The notes: generated by a model not told the origin, from the letters alone. 64,000 nucleotides of DNA from an uncultured Alphaproteobacteria bacterium (GCA_944391685.1 CALXUM010000001.1:1-64000); one strand, 5' to 3'. Shown: positions 34,361 through 43,484, counted from the first letter of the stretch. Made by a program: numbers and translations.

Positions 34361-34744
34361 TTAACGCTGAGCTTTTGTAAGTTTTTTCAAACCTTTATTT
34401 TGCTCGGCATAGGTTGCAATATTTTTTCTGGCGGCCATCTTTCTCGATTCGCCGTTTTCATAATTAAATGGTAACGCAGAATAGTTAATAATTTGTTCAG
34501 CCTGAAGCGGATTCATAGAAATATGTTTTGCCACCAGATTACGCAAACGTGACGGATTGTTCAAATGAGACCATTCGGCCTTTAATACATGAATGGTTTT
34601 AATATCATCTTGAATATTGCGATTTATGGTACTTAGCTCTTTTTCCAGCTCTTGAACTTTGTTTTTCATGATCAGGGAGCTGAAACCGATAAGGCATGGC
34701 AGTGCAATCCATAAAGCAATAGTGGCAAATTTTGTACTATTCAT
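34361..34744 (-). CDS. ftsL: Cell division protein FtsL
   Basis: Small bitopic division protein. ATG 34744 (MNSTKFATIALWIALPCLIG) overlaps the rsmH stop by eight bases; the longer frame is a shadow inside rsmH. Membrane helix about 7-25, then a leucine-zipper-like coil (VQELEKELSTINRNIQDDIK) and the FtsL-typical LKAEWSHLNNPSRLRNLVAK. 127 residues. Works with FtsB and FtsQ to activate FtsI/FtsW. Confidence 0.93.
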   Translation of the reverse strand: MNSTKFATIALWIALPCLIGFSSLIMKNKVQELEKELSTINRNIQDDIKTIHVLKAEWSHLNNPSRLRNLVAKHISMNPLQAEQIINYSALPFNYENGESRKMAARKNIATYAEQNKGLKKLTKAQR

Positions 34745-35684
34745 TTTCCATACTCCTTCTAGAGATGTTTTTGACGGCATATCTAAGCTTTGCCGAACGC
34801 GAACGAGGGTTAATGTTGCACTCTTCCTGAGAGGGCATAATAGCTTTTGAGCAGGAAGAAAATATTGAATTATTTTCTTGCGGCTGTTGTTTTGCATAGC
34901 GGGAAACATGAATATTTTTTCCGCTGTTTTCTTTGAAAAAAGTTTTAACGATTCTGTCTTCCAAAGAATGGAAATCAACCACCACCAGTCTTCCGCCGGT
35001 TTTTAAGGCTTTGGCAGCACTTTTTAAGCCTTTTTGCAACTCGCCAAGTTCATCATTAACGGCAATACGCAAGGCTTGGAAAGTTCTGGTCGCAGGGTTA
35101 ATTCCATTATGGTTGGGAGTTCCCAAAACATCATAAATTATTTCGGCTAATTCTTTGGTGGTGGAAATATTTTTGGTTTTGCGATATTCAACAATTTTTT
35201 TGGCAATTTGGCGTGATTTGCGTTCTTCGCCGAAGTTATAAATAATGTCAGCTAATTCTTCTTCTTTGAGGGAGTTTACAAGATCGGCGGCAGAAGTTCC
35301 GCTTTGTGACATCCTCATATCTAAGAGAGCATCTTTGGCAAAAGAGAATCCTCTCTCGGCCTCATCTAATTGCATTGAAGATACGCCGATATCAAAAACC
35401 GCACCGTCTATTTCTTCTTTAATTAAATCTGCAAAATCACCGAATTTACCGGCTCTGAATTCAAAACGCTTTCCAAACAGCTTTTTTAGTTCATTGGCAC
35501 GTTCAACAACATTAGGGTCACGATCAATAGCAATAACCTTACAATTTGTTTTTTGCAAAATAGCTTCGCTGTATCCGCCGTTGCCGAAAGTTGCATCTAC
35601 ATAAGTTTCACCAGCTTGAGGATCAAGATATTGCAGAACCTCATTTAACATTACCGGAAAATGTTTTTGATAATTAGGATTCAT
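34737..35684 (-). CDS. rsmH: 16S rRNA m4C1402 methyltransferase
   Basis: N4-methylates C1402 in the ribosomal P site. 315 residues. N-terminus HFPVMLNEVLQYLDP; SAM motif YVDATFGNGGYSEAIL, then VIAIDRDPN; FDIGVSSMQLDEAERGFSFA; C-terminal LVVVDFHSLEDRIVKTFFKE. All canonical. It overlaps mraZ by 11 bases upstream and ftsL by eight downstream. Confidence 0.98.
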   Translation of the reverse strand: MNPNYQKHFPVMLNEVLQYLDPQAGETYVDATFGNGGYSEAILQKTNCKVIAIDRDPNVVERANELKKLFGKRFEFRAGKFGDFADLIKEEIDGAVFDIGVSSMQLDEAERGFSFAKDALLDMRMSQSGTSAADLVNSLKEEELADIIYNFGEERKSRQIAKKIVEYRKTKNISTTKELAEIIYDVLGTPNHNGINPATRTFQALRIAVNDELGELQKGLKSAAKALKTGGRLVVVDFHSLEDRIVKTFFKENSGKNIHVSRYAKQQPQENNSIFSSCSKAIMPSQEECNINPRSRSAKLRYAVKNISRRSMENE

Positions 35685-36141
35685 TCCCGGCTCCTTTTAA
35701 TGATGGTCTGTTTTTCAAAACTTCGGTCCGAATCCTTTGCTCTTCTTTTTCCCAGTTTTCAGGGTTCCAAATCTGAAATTTACGTCCTTTGCCAACAAAA
35801 ACGGCACTGTCGGTAATTTGTGCATGCTTGAGCAGCTTTTCCGACAACATGATTCTTCCGGTGGAATCAAAAGGATAACGTTTGGCATCACCAAAAATTA
35901 AGTTTGTCAGGTCATCTTGTTTTTGGGAAAAGAAATCAAGCGAATCTTCCATCTCTGAGGCAAGCTTTTCCAGCAAGTCTTCCAGACATCCTTCAATACA
36001 CGGAGCACAAAGACTGCGATAACAAACAATTTCACTTTCAGATTCTTTAACAATTGCACGGTAGTCAGAGGGCAGGGAGACGCGGCCCTTAGCATCTACC
36101 TTATTCAAAACAGTATCCATAAACAGAAATGTTTTGCGCAA
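35674..36141 (-). CDS. mraZ: Transcriptional regulator MraZ
   Basis: AbrB-like DNA-binding protein that controls the dcw operon. The TTG start at 36141 is preferred because GAGAGGG lies eight bases before it; ATG 36120 (MDTVLNKVDAKGRVSLPSDY) has no such site. Two AbrB-type halves: VDAKGRVSLPSDYR near the N-terminus and DSTGRIMLSEKLLKHA near residue 92. 155 residues. Autoregulation is likely through the boxes at 36185-36209. Confidence 0.95.
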   Translation of the reverse strand: MRKTFLFMDTVLNKVDAKGRVSLPSDYRAIVKESESEIVCYRSLCAPCIEGCLEDLLEKLASEMEDSLDFFSQKQDDLTNLIFGDAKRYPFDSTGRIMLSEKLLKHAQITDSAVFVGKGRKFQIWNPENWEKEEQRIRTEVLKNRPSLKGAGNES

Positions 36142-36184
36142 TTTGGTTCCCTCTCATAAAAGTAACTATGTTTATGGTATAACA

Positions 36185-36209
36185 TGGGAAAACATGGGAA
36201 TCAATGGGA
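36185..36209. promoter_or_regulatory. MraZ operator: three TGGGA boxes
   Basis: TGGGA occurs at 36185, 36195 and 36205, each followed by a five-base spacer, an exact ten-base period. MraZ is known to bind TGGG[A/C] direct repeats with five-base spacers before its own operon. They lie 44-68 bases upstream of the mraZ start and read on the strand opposite to mraZ. The gap 36210-36390 is otherwise AT-rich and would also hold the rnpB promoter. Confidence 0.85.
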
Positions 36210-36390
36210 ATTTTTAGTAATTTGTTAACTGTTCTATGTTTGTTCTATCAAATAATTGTGGCGATTCTCTCAACATGGCTCTATGCCTTAGTTATTAAAA
36301 ATAAAAAAATTGGGGATATTTTTTTGGCTGCGTTTATAAAATAATAAAGCACTTGCAAAAGTTGGCAGAAATGATTATCCTCAAGCTACT

Positions 36391-36792
36391 AAGGCAGCCG
36401 GATAGCCGCGTCGGGGTATTGCCCTCGATGAGGAAAGTCCGGGCTTCAGGAGAACAAGGTACCAGATAACGTCTGGCTGGAGCAATCCAAGGGAAAGTGC
36501 CACAGAGATATACCGCCGGGCATGCCCGGTAAGGCTGAAAAGGCGAGGTAAGAGCTCACCGCATTTCTGGTAACAGAGATGGCAAGGTAAACCCTACCTG
36601 ATGCAAGACCAAGTTAGAGGCTTCCAAGTGTGTGGCTTTGTCATACAAACTGGATGTTAAGGAGTGTTCTCCCTCCGCTTCAGAGGTGGGTCGCGACGAG
36701 CCAAGCAGTGATGTTTGGCCCAGATGAATGGCTATCGTTTTATTTTATGCTGTCATAAAATAAAATACAGAACCCGGCTTATAGGCTGCCTT
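36391..36792 (+). ncRNA. rnpB: RNase P RNA, class A
   Basis: Catalytic RNA that matures tRNA 5' ends. The ends pair as P1 (AAGGCAGCC at 36391 with GGCTGCCTT at 36784). The universally conserved GAGGAAAGTCCGGGC is at about 36431, the J-region GGTAAACCC near 36586, and GTGGGTCGCGACGAG before the 3' part. AGAACCCGGCTTATAGGCTG closes it. About 400 bases, normal for type A. It is divergent from mraZ, a common alphaproteobacterial arrangement. Confidence 0.97.
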
Positions 36793-36818
36793 ATAATAAA
36801 TTTATTGGGAGCGTTTTT

Positions 36819-37670
36819 ATGAAACAACACACTCTTGCCTATGGAACGGAAATAAAAGGTATCGGTCTGCACTCAGGCTGTGAATCGGTTTTAAGACTTC
36901 ATCCGGCACCGGTTAATTATGGTATTGTTTTTAAAAGGGTTGATTTGAACGGCCAGCCTGAAATCAAAGCTCTTTATTCTAATGTGGTTGATACCAGAAA
37001 CTGCACTTGTTTGGGTGATGATAAAGGCAATATTGTTTCGACCATAGAACACCTTATGGCAGCCTTAGCGGTTATGAATATTGATAATCTGCTTATAGAA
37101 GTAAATAGTCCAGAAATGCCGATCATGGATGGTTCTGCCTTGCCTTTTTGGCGGCTTCTACAGTCAGTAAAAACAGTTGAGCAAGAAATGCCGCGTCATT
37201 TTATCAAAGTTTTGCAAACGATTAGATTTGAAGATGAAAAGGGAGGTTATGTCGAACTTTCTCCTTCAAATGATTTTAGGGTTAATTTTGAAATAGAGTT
37301 TCCGTCACCAATTGTCGGTTATCAAGAATTTTCTGGCAGCATTAATGCCGATGTTTTTGAAAAAGAAATTGCTCCTTGTCGCACTTTTTGTGAAAAATAT
37401 CAGGTTGATTATTTACAATCAATCGGCTTGATTAAAGGTGGAAGTTTGGATAATGCGGTTGTTCTTGATGGTAATAAAATCTTAAATCCCGGAGGATTTC
37501 GTATCTCTAATGAATGTGTAAATCATAAAGTAATAGATGCCATCGGCGATATGTATACTGCAGGTTATCAGATTTTAGGAACGCTTAAAGCTTCTAAAAG
37601 CGGTCACTATCACAACAATGAAGTTTTGAAAAAACTTTTCCTATCTCCCTCTAATTATGAAATAATATAA
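36819..37670 (+). CDS. lpxC: UDP-3-O-acyl-N-acetylglucosamine deacetylase
   Basis: Committed zinc-dependent step of lipid A synthesis, showing that the cell makes LPS or a lipid A relative. 283 residues. Zinc and catalytic residues: TIEHLMAALAVM (His near 79), MPIMDGSALPF, and NHKVIDAIGDMYTAGY (His and Asp near 235). KSGHYHNNEVLK holds the general acid-base His. It starts 27 bases after rnpB. Confidence 0.98.
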   Translation: MKQHTLAYGTEIKGIGLHSGCESVLRLHPAPVNYGIVFKRVDLNGQPEIKALYSNVVDTRNCTCLGDDKGNIVSTIEHLMAALAVMNIDNLLIEVNSPEMPIMDGSALPFWRLLQSVKTVEQEMPRHFIKVLQTIRFEDEKGGYVELSPSNDFRVNFEIEFPSPIVGYQEFSGSINADVFEKEIAPCRTFCEKYQVDYLQSIGLIKGGSLDNAVVLDGNKILNPGGFRISNECVNHKVIDAIGDMYTAGYQILGTLKASKSGHYHNNEVLKKLFLSPSNYEII

Positions 37671-37679
37671 GGATGAACA

Positions 37680-38411
37680 ATGAAAAAAATTGCATTATTT
37701 TTAAGCTGCTTGTTGGTTTTAAGTGCTTGTGCTTCGGATAAAGACAAAGAGAACAAACTCTCGGCCGAACAGTTATATAATAAAGGCTATGACTATATGG
37801 AAGATACCTCATGGTCCAGAGCTGCCGAAACTTTTGAAAAAGTTGAGCTTGAACATCCTTATTCCAAATGGGCAACCCAAGCCAAATTGATGGGAGCCTA
37901 TGCTTATTACAAAGATCAAAAATATGATGATGCCATTATGAGCTTGGATAGATTCATCAAATATCATCCCGGCAACAAAGACATAGCTTATGCTTATTAT
38001 ATGAAAGGTTTGTGCTATTATGAGCAAATTGTTGAGGTTCAAAAAGATCAAAGTGTCAGCCGCCAGGCTTTAGATGCTTTTAATCAGGTTATTGTAAGAT
38101 TTCCCAATACAGACTACGCTCAAGACGCCAAATTAAAAATTGATTTGATTGATGATCATTTAGCCGGACAGGAAATGGAGGTTGGTCGTTTTTATCTCAA
38201 ACAAAAGAATTATCTCTCAGCCTTAAATCGTTTTTCGGAAGTAGTAAACCATTACCAAACCACCTCACACATTGAGGAAGCTCTGTACCGCCAGGTAGAA
38301 ATTTATAAAATTTTGGGCTTAAACAAAGAAAGTGAAGATGCTCTGAAAGTTTTGGGCCACAACTACCCGCAAAGCAAGTGGTATAAACGGGCTCTTCAAA
38401 TCAGCAAATAA
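37680..38411 (+). CDS. bamD: Outer membrane assembly lipoprotein BamD
   Basis: Essential partner of BamA in inserting outer-membrane proteins. Lipoprotein signal with lipobox LSACAS (Cys about 19). About five TPR units follow: AEQLYNKGYDYMEDTSWSRA, KYDDAIMSLDRFIKYHPG, RFPNTDYAQDAKLKIDLIDD, and HYQTTSHIEEALYRQVEIYK. 243 residues, normal. Lies nine bases after lpxC and before recN, the standard order. Confidence 0.96.
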   Translation: MKKIALFLSCLLVLSACASDKDKENKLSAEQLYNKGYDYMEDTSWSRAAETFEKVELEHPYSKWATQAKLMGAYAYYKDQKYDDAIMSLDRFIKYHPGNKDIAYAYYMKGLCYYEQIVEVQKDQSVSRQALDAFNQVIVRFPNTDYAQDAKLKIDLIDDHLAGQEMEVGRFYLKQKNYLSALNRFSEVVNHYQTTSHIEEALYRQVEIYKILGLNKESEDALKVLGHNYPQSKWYKRALQISK

Positions 38412-38420
38412 GGAAAACCA

Positions 38421-40091
38421 ATGCTGCGGTCTTTATCCATACGCAATGTTGTTTTGATTGATAAGCTTGATATTGATTTCAAGCCGCAGCTCAGTGTTTT
38501 AACCGGTGAAACCGGAGCCGGAAAGTCCATTTTGCTTGATTCTTTAGGTTTGGTTTTGGGTAATCGTGCCGAAACTTCGCTAATCCGCCAAGGAGAGGAC
38601 AAACTCAGTGTTACGGCAATCTTTGATACTGATGCCGATAACCACCAATTGCAGGAAATCTTAAATGAAAATGAGCTTGATTGCACAGATGAGATTATGA
38701 TCAAACGAACCTTAGGCCGCGATGGCAAAGGCAAAATATTTTTCAATGATCAACCCATAAGTGCCAAGTTATTAAAAGAGATTGGTCGTTGTTTGGTAGA
38801 AATTCATGGCCAGTTTGATAATCAGGGGCTGTTAAATCAGTCAACACATCGAGGTGTGTTAGATGCTTTCGGAGCATATCCCCAACTTGAAACCGCCGTA
38901 AAAAATGCCTGGGAAGAATATCAAAATGCAAGCAAGGCTCGTCGCCTGGCAGAGGCCGATATTGCCAAAGCCAAAGAAGAGGAAGACAATCTTCGCCATT
39001 GGGTTAACGAGTTAGAAACTATCAAACCGCAAAAAGGTGAGGAGGCCGAATTATCTGCCCGCCGCCAAGAACTGATGCATGCCGAAAAAATTATTGAAAA
39101 CCTTAATTATGCTTATTCGGCAATTTCACAAGAAAACGATGTTGCATCATCTCTGCGTCATGCTCAATCAGCCATAGACAAGGCCAATCGTTATGTTGAC
39201 GGTCGTTATGATGAAGTATATGCTGCTCTTGACCGTGCTTTAATTGAGGTTTCTGATGCTCTTGAGCGTATTGAGAGTGCATCAGCCGACATCAACCTCA
39301 ATTCTACTGAGCAAGAAAATATTGATAATCGCCTTTTTGCTTTAAAGGATTTGGCCCGCAAACACGGGGTTGCCGTAGATGATTTGGCAGATACTTTGGC
39401 AGAATTCAAACGTCGTCTTTCTGCCATAGAGCTGGGCGAAGGCGGTATCAGCGCTTTAAGAGAACAAGAACAACAAAAACGTCAGGCATATTTAGAGGCT
39501 GCTGCCAATATCAACAAAGCCCGCATTGCCGCTGCTCAAAAACTTGATGGCCTGATAATGAAAGAATTGCCGCCTCTTAAAATGGAAAAAGCCAAATTTA
39601 TTACCATGATAGAACGCTTGCCGGAAAATTCCTGGGGTGAGACAGGTTTTGATAATGTTTATTTCACGGTTTCCACCAACCCCAATTCTCCGCAAGGTCC
39701 GTTAGGCAAAATAGCCTCAGGCGGTGAGTTGGCACGCTTTATGTTGGCTCTTAAAGTAAATTTGGCTCAAAGCTCAAATGTTTGCACCATGATTTTTGAT
39801 GAAGTAGATACCGGCATTGGTGGAGCTACGGCACAAGCTGTTGGTGAGAGATTAGCTCGCTTAGGGCAAGGAGTTCAGGTTTTGGTGGTAACCCACTCTC
39901 CACAAGTGGCAGCTTGCGGCAGCAATCATTATAAGGTTGAAAAATCCACCGTTGATAACACAACCACCACCACGGTGCGAGAACTAAACGGCAATGAACG
40001 CAAAGAAGAAATCGCCCGCATGCTAGCCGGCGAAGTCATATCAGACGAGGCCAGAGCCGCTGCTCAAGTACTCATCGGAAACGCCGTATAA
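38421..40091 (+). CDS. recN: DNA repair protein RecN
   Basis: SMC-like ATPase for double-strand break repair. 556 residues. Walker A GETGAGKSILLDSLG, the RecN motif VEIHGQFDNQGLLN, a coiled-coil centre (about 150-370), signature motif SGGELARFMLALKVNL, Walker B MIFDEVDTGIGGATA, and the D-loop/His switch VVTHSPQVAACG. In relatives ligA follows; here an accessory island begins directly after the stop codon. Confidence 0.98.
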   Translation: MLRSLSIRNVVLIDKLDIDFKPQLSVLTGETGAGKSILLDSLGLVLGNRAETSLIRQGEDKLSVTAIFDTDADNHQLQEILNENELDCTDEIMIKRTLGRDGKGKIFFNDQPISAKLLKEIGRCLVEIHGQFDNQGLLNQSTHRGVLDAFGAYPQLETAVKNAWEEYQNASKARRLAEADIAKAKEEEDNLRHWVNELETIKPQKGEEAELSARRQELMHAEKIIENLNYAYSAISQENDVASSLRHAQSAIDKANRYVDGRYDEVYAALDRALIEVSDALERIESASADINLNSTEQENIDNRLFALKDLARKHGVAVDDLADTLAEFKRRLSAIELGEGGISALREQEQQKRQAYLEAAANINKARIAAAQKLDGLIMKELPPLKMEKAKFITMIERLPENSWGETGFDNVYFTVSTNPNSPQGPLGKIASGGELARFMLALKVNLAQSSNVCTMIFDEVDTGIGGATAQAVGERLARLGQGVQVLVVTHSPQVAACGSNHYKVEKSTVDNTTTTTVRELNGNERKEEIARMLAGEVISDEARAAAQVLIGNAV

Positions 40092-40560
40092 CTCCATTTT
40101 ATGTAAAACAAAATATTGCCAACAAGTTAGTGCAGCTAGCTTTGGAACAATAACCAAAAGTTCAAAAAGCTTCTACGTGTAGAAGCTGATACCTCTATTG
40201 TTATGGCGGATTGATTTTAGGATAAGATATTTCTTAATCTTATGTTTCTATTGTTAACAATAATGGAGAAGAAACATGGACTTTGAAACCTATAAAAGAA
40301 AACTATTAGAAGAAGATGAACGCAATCATTTATCAGAACTTCAAAGTAAATATAACGGGATTGGAACTCCTGATTACTCTAACATGAGTTTTAGAGAAGA
40401 GTTACAAACCAGAATTGATCTAGATGAGCTTAATAATTTACAGCAAAAGTACGGTGTGCAACAAGCACCAACTCCTAAGCCGCAAACTACAGCTCAAGCA
40501 CCACAGCCAAGTCATAAACAACCAACCTCATCTCAACAAACCAATCCTAAACCACAAAAT
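40092..40560 (+). repeat. Direct repeat, copy A
   Basis: Matches 42431-42899 with an offset of 2339 bases. The core 40205-40530 (gene leader and N-terminal coding part) is almost identical to copy B. The first 120 bases are a broken copy of the 3' end of the HTH gene: the same words recur (CAAAAAGCTTCTACG, then GTTATGGCGGATTGA), but with a frameshift and an early TAA. Homology starts at the recN stop, which marks a junction. Confidence 0.9.
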
Positions 40561-41076
40561 TCTTTTTGGAATATAACATCTAACAAAATAAATCAAATGG
40601 CTAATAAATTTGCTGATGATACCGAAGGAGCTGTTATAGCTTTTACTCAGGGATTATCCGGAAATAACTTTGATGAACTTACAGGTAAAACTGGAGCGTC
40701 AATAATAACAGGCTCGTTTTATCCTAATAGTCAAAATATATCAACATATAATCATGCATATAATCATATTCGCGATGATATTCGAACACGACATACTAAT
40801 TTCAAAGAAAGACATCCTGTACTTAACGAAGCTTTAGAAATTGGTGGAGCAGTATTGGGAGGAGTAAAGAATCCTTATATTTCGGCGACTTTGTATGGTG
40901 TAGGTTCCGCTGAGACACCAGAGCAAATACCGGAGGAAATTATGTATAATGCTTTAGGAAATAAATATTCCCAGAAAATTACGACAGATATTTTACCCAA
41001 ACCAATAGAGCCTTTTGCTCAAGAATATTTAAGTCGTATACTTTCCGGAAAGTTAAAAAAATATATTAATGAATGA
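40276..41076 (+). CDS. Island protein 1: conserved N-terminus, variable C-terminus
   Basis: 266 residues, no known family. Residues 1-85 are nearly identical to the protein at 42615 (MDFETYKRKLLEEDERNHLS). They end in a Pro/Gln/Thr linker (PKPQTTAQAPQPSHKQP). After that the two diverge but keep a shared outline: a GLS..DEL.G segment, then a Y..R.D.R....F stretch, then ERHPVLNEALEIGGAVLGG. This outline resembles small structural proteins of phages in alphaproteobacteria; that link is inference. No signal peptide or catalytic motif. A strong GGAGAAGAAAC site precedes ATG, and the stop overlaps a start (ATGA) of the next frame. Confidence 0.75.
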   Translation: MDFETYKRKLLEEDERNHLSELQSKYNGIGTPDYSNMSFREELQTRIDLDELNNLQQKYGVQQAPTPKPQTTAQAPQPSHKQPTSSQQTNPKPQNSFWNITSNKINQMANKFADDTEGAVIAFTQGLSGNNFDELTGKTGASIITGSFYPNSQNISTYNHAYNHIRDDIRTRHTNFKERHPVLNEALEIGGAVLGGVKNPYISATLYGVGSAETPEQIPEEIMYNALGNKYSQKITTDILPKPIEPFAQEYLSRILSGKLKKYINE

Positions 41077-41129
41077 ACTTGTTTTTAATGAAATTATTAG
41101 TTAGATTAATTACAATAGATAGTGGAGGC

Positions 41130-41474
41130 ATGATGAAACAAAAGGAAAAACAAAAGATATGGCAGAAAGCTCGTGTTTTCTTAATTTCTTACTTATGGAT
41201 TAACGCTATTACAGCACTTCCAATGCAGTATTTGGTAGAAATGTCTCCACTGTTAAAAATTTATAATTGGTTGATAGGTATTGGTGCCGTAATGCTTTTT
41301 ATGGAAACCGGATTTGAAGATTTATCTAAAAAAAAGAATATTAAACTGAGTAAACCACTTACAATACTTGGTTGGGTTATAGGCATTGTCGGAGCCATAA
41401 TTTGTATTGTTTATTATGATCATATAGGCGAAGTTATGATAGAATTTGGCGGCCGACAACATGTAGGACGTTAA
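41130..41474 (+). CDS. Small membrane protein of the island
   Basis: About 114 residues from ATG 41130 (MMKQKEKQKIWQKARVFLIS), which has TGGAGG directly before it; an upstream start at 41073 overlaps the previous stop as ATGA and is possible. Three hydrophobic helices: about 17-34, 46-64 and 83-104 (TILGWVIGIVGAIICIVYY). No recognised family. Its place right after island protein 1 parallels the membrane protein after island protein 2, suggesting a two-gene cassette. The next 360 bases (41475-41834) are AT-rich and I see no feature in them. Confidence 0.65.
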   Translation: MMKQKEKQKIWQKARVFLISYLWINAITALPMQYLVEMSPLLKIYNWLIGIGAVMLFMETGFEDLSKKKNIKLSKPLTILGWVIGIVGAIICIVYYDHIGEVMIEFGGRQHVGR

Positions 41475-41834
41475 AGTTGGTCATAATACTAAACAAAAGA
41501 AAAAAATAACATTAACCAGTCCACTCCTTAAATACCATTCACTTTACTTTAGTTTTTGGATTGCTTTATATTTTATTGGTTTTTATCAATTGTTCCATCG
41601 TATTGTTTAGTTTAGGAAAATAATTTTTTTGTGTTTTTCTACTCAATGTGGTTAGTTAAAAATAACAATAATAATATACCCTGAAATGGCTTCATAGCGT
41701 ATTAAATCTAAACTTTTGCCATGTTTAATTTAAGCTATATAAATCTCATAAATCAAAAATATAATCGTTTGGTTGCATCTATAAAAAATTATCACTAAAT
41801 ATAGATTGTTTAGATAGTTTAAGGTGTTAACATA

Positions 41835-42553
41835 ATGAACAACAGTAATTTGTCTTTTGAGTTTGCAAAATGTTTGATTTTGGACAATGGAAACAAAGTT
41901 CAAAATTTAAGGAAGCTCAAAAAGCTTACAATCAAAGAATTAGCCAAATCAGCTAATGTTTCCGAAGAAAGTCTTAAAGCAATTGAATGTCAAAAGATAG
42001 AATTGATAACTACAGACTTAACCAAGATTGCCAATGCCCTAAATGTAGATGTGGACTTATTGTTAGATTCAACAATGAGTATGGATAATCAGGATATGTA
42101 TTGGTTGAGAAATATTTTGCAAAATCATAAGACAGAGATAAATTTTTCACAATTGCAAAAGCAAATAATGAATTTGATAAATATTATTTTGCATAAAAAC
42201 CGAGAGCAATGGAGTGAAATGCGTAAAGATTCGATTGAATCATTATGTAAATGTGAAAGAAAAAATTGTGCCCGCAAGGCCAGAAAGTTAAGAGATGAAA
42301 AATATGCTCCTTTCAGGGAATATTTCAAAAAACACAATATGAAAAATTTATGCAATATCATCAAGCCGGCAAAACGTTATCCGCAAACTATTTTGCCATG
42401 TGGTATTTGACATATAAATCGGAAGATATGCCAATTCCTTATATAAAACAAAATATTACCAATAAATTAGTGCAATTGGCACAATATAATAACCGTGAAT
42501 TCAAAAAGCTTCTACGCGAAGAAGCTGATACGTCTATCGTTATGGCGGATTGA
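41835..42553 (+). pseudogene. HTH regulator-like gene with a frameshift
   Basis: Frame 41835-42410 encodes an N-terminal Cro/C1-type helix-turn-helix (VQNLRKLKKLTIKELAKSAN, then VSEESLKAIECQKI, DLTKIANALNVDVDLLLD). A second frame 42350-42553 continues with QYHQAGKTLSANYFAMWYLT to a normal-looking C-terminus (EFKKLLREEADTSIVMAD). The join lies near 42325-42345, at TTTCAAAAAACAC, where a -1 shift restores one long protein of about 239 residues. The fragment after recN matches the second frame, so that tail was once coded. It is either broken, a sequencing error, or shifted at the A-run; the heptamer is not a classical slippery site. Confidence 0.65.
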
Positions 42554-42899
42554 TTTTAGGATAAGATATTTCTTAGTCTTATGTTTCTATTGTTAACAAT
42601 AAAGGAGAAGAAACATGGACTTTGAAGCCTATAAAAGAAAACTATTAGAAGAAGATGAACGCAATCATTTATCAGAACTTCAAAGCAAATATAACGGGAT
42701 TGGAACCCCTGATTACTCTAACATGAGTTTTAGAGAAGAGTTACAAACCAGAATTGACTTAGATGAGCTTAAGAATTTGCAGCAAAAGTATGGTGTGCAA
42801 CAAACACCTGCTCTTAAGCCGCAAACCACAGCTCAAGCACCACAGCCAAGTCATAAACAACCAATCTCATCTCAACAACCAAATTCGCAGTCATCAACT
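42431..42899 (+). repeat. Direct repeat, copy B
   Basis: Partner of 40092-40560. It contains the intact 3' end of the HTH gene, the 61-base leader (TTTTAGGATAAGATATTTCT and TTCTATTGTTAACAATAA are shared) and the first 285 coding bases of island protein 2. Confidence 0.9.
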
Positions 42900-43484
42900 T
42901 GGGATAATACGTTGCGAAAAGCCGAACAACTGACTACCGCAGCTTTGGATGGACTAAGCCTTGGCTGGGCCGATGAATTAGAAGGAGCAGCAAGTGCTGT
43001 CGGTTATGGCTTAGCAAGCCTAAATCCCAAATGGAATAAGACCAACGAAAGTGTATGGGATGCAATGAAACGAGGGTATGTTCAAGGGCGTGACAATCGG
43101 CGTCAGGTTTTAGCCCAAGGTTTGCAAGAAAATCCGACTGCAACAACAGTTGCTCAAATGGCAGGGGCTTATGCTTCACCGATTAAGTTATTTAGATATT
43201 CAAAAACGGCACCTTTGGGGGTTAAAAACAAGCTAAATAAATATGATGCTGCTACCAATGGTATAATTTATGGTTTTGGCTCGGGGCAGGATAATTGGCA
43301 AAATTATGCCCAACATACTTTGAGTGGTTTAGTGGGCAATCTTGCAGGAAATAAGATTGCAACCCAAGCCTTTGGTCGAGCCGCCAGTCCGTTAATTCGA
43401 GATGCCTTTAGTATGGCAAGTGGTCAAGCGACAGAATATGCGGTTGACGGAATTAAAAATCAGTATCATAATTATAACAAATAA
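42615..43484 (+). CDS. Island protein 2: paralogue with a different C-terminus
   Basis: 289 residues. The N-terminal 85 residues match the protein at 40276 almost exactly (MDFEAYKRKLLEEDERNHLS). The C-terminal part reads ALDGLSLGWADELEGAASAV, then RGYVQGRDNRRQVLAQGLQE and NPTATTVAQMAGAYASP. It follows the same layout as its paralogue but with under a third identity. The GLSLGWADELEG plus R-rich helix plus Gly/Ala segment is a pattern I associate with phage structural or injected proteins of this class of bacteria. No toxin active site is recognisable. GGAGAAGAAAC precedes the ATG, as in copy A. Confidence 0.75.
   Translation: MDFEAYKRKLLEEDERNHLSELQSKYNGIGTPDYSNMSFREELQTRIDLDELKNLQQKYGVQQTPALKPQTTAQAPQPSHKQPISSQQPNSQSSTWDNTLRKAEQLTTAALDGLSLGWADELEGAASAVGYGLASLNPKWNKTNESVWDAMKRGYVQGRDNRRQVLAQGLQENPTATTVAQMAGAYASPIKLFRYSKTAPLGVKNKLNKYDAATNGIIYGFGSGQDNWQNYAQHTLSGLVGNLAGNKIATQAFGRAASPLIRDAFSMASGQATEYAVDGIKNQYHNYNK

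Noticed and set aside
30700..34400. A DGR reverse transcriptase or template repeat near the lectin-insert flagellin
   Set aside because: I looked for a second copy of the 31540-31650 sequence and for an RT frame with YxDD and found neither in the window.
41475..41834. Possible small RNA or insertion sequence in the 360-base gap of the island
   Set aside because: The stretch is AT-rich without inverted ends, terminator, or coding frame that I can support.
42325..42345. Programmed -1 frameshift site in the HTH gene
   Set aside because: The A-run is suggestive, but the heptamer does not fit X-XXY-YYZ with re-pairing of both tRNAs, and no downstream stem is evident; kept as possible pseudogene.
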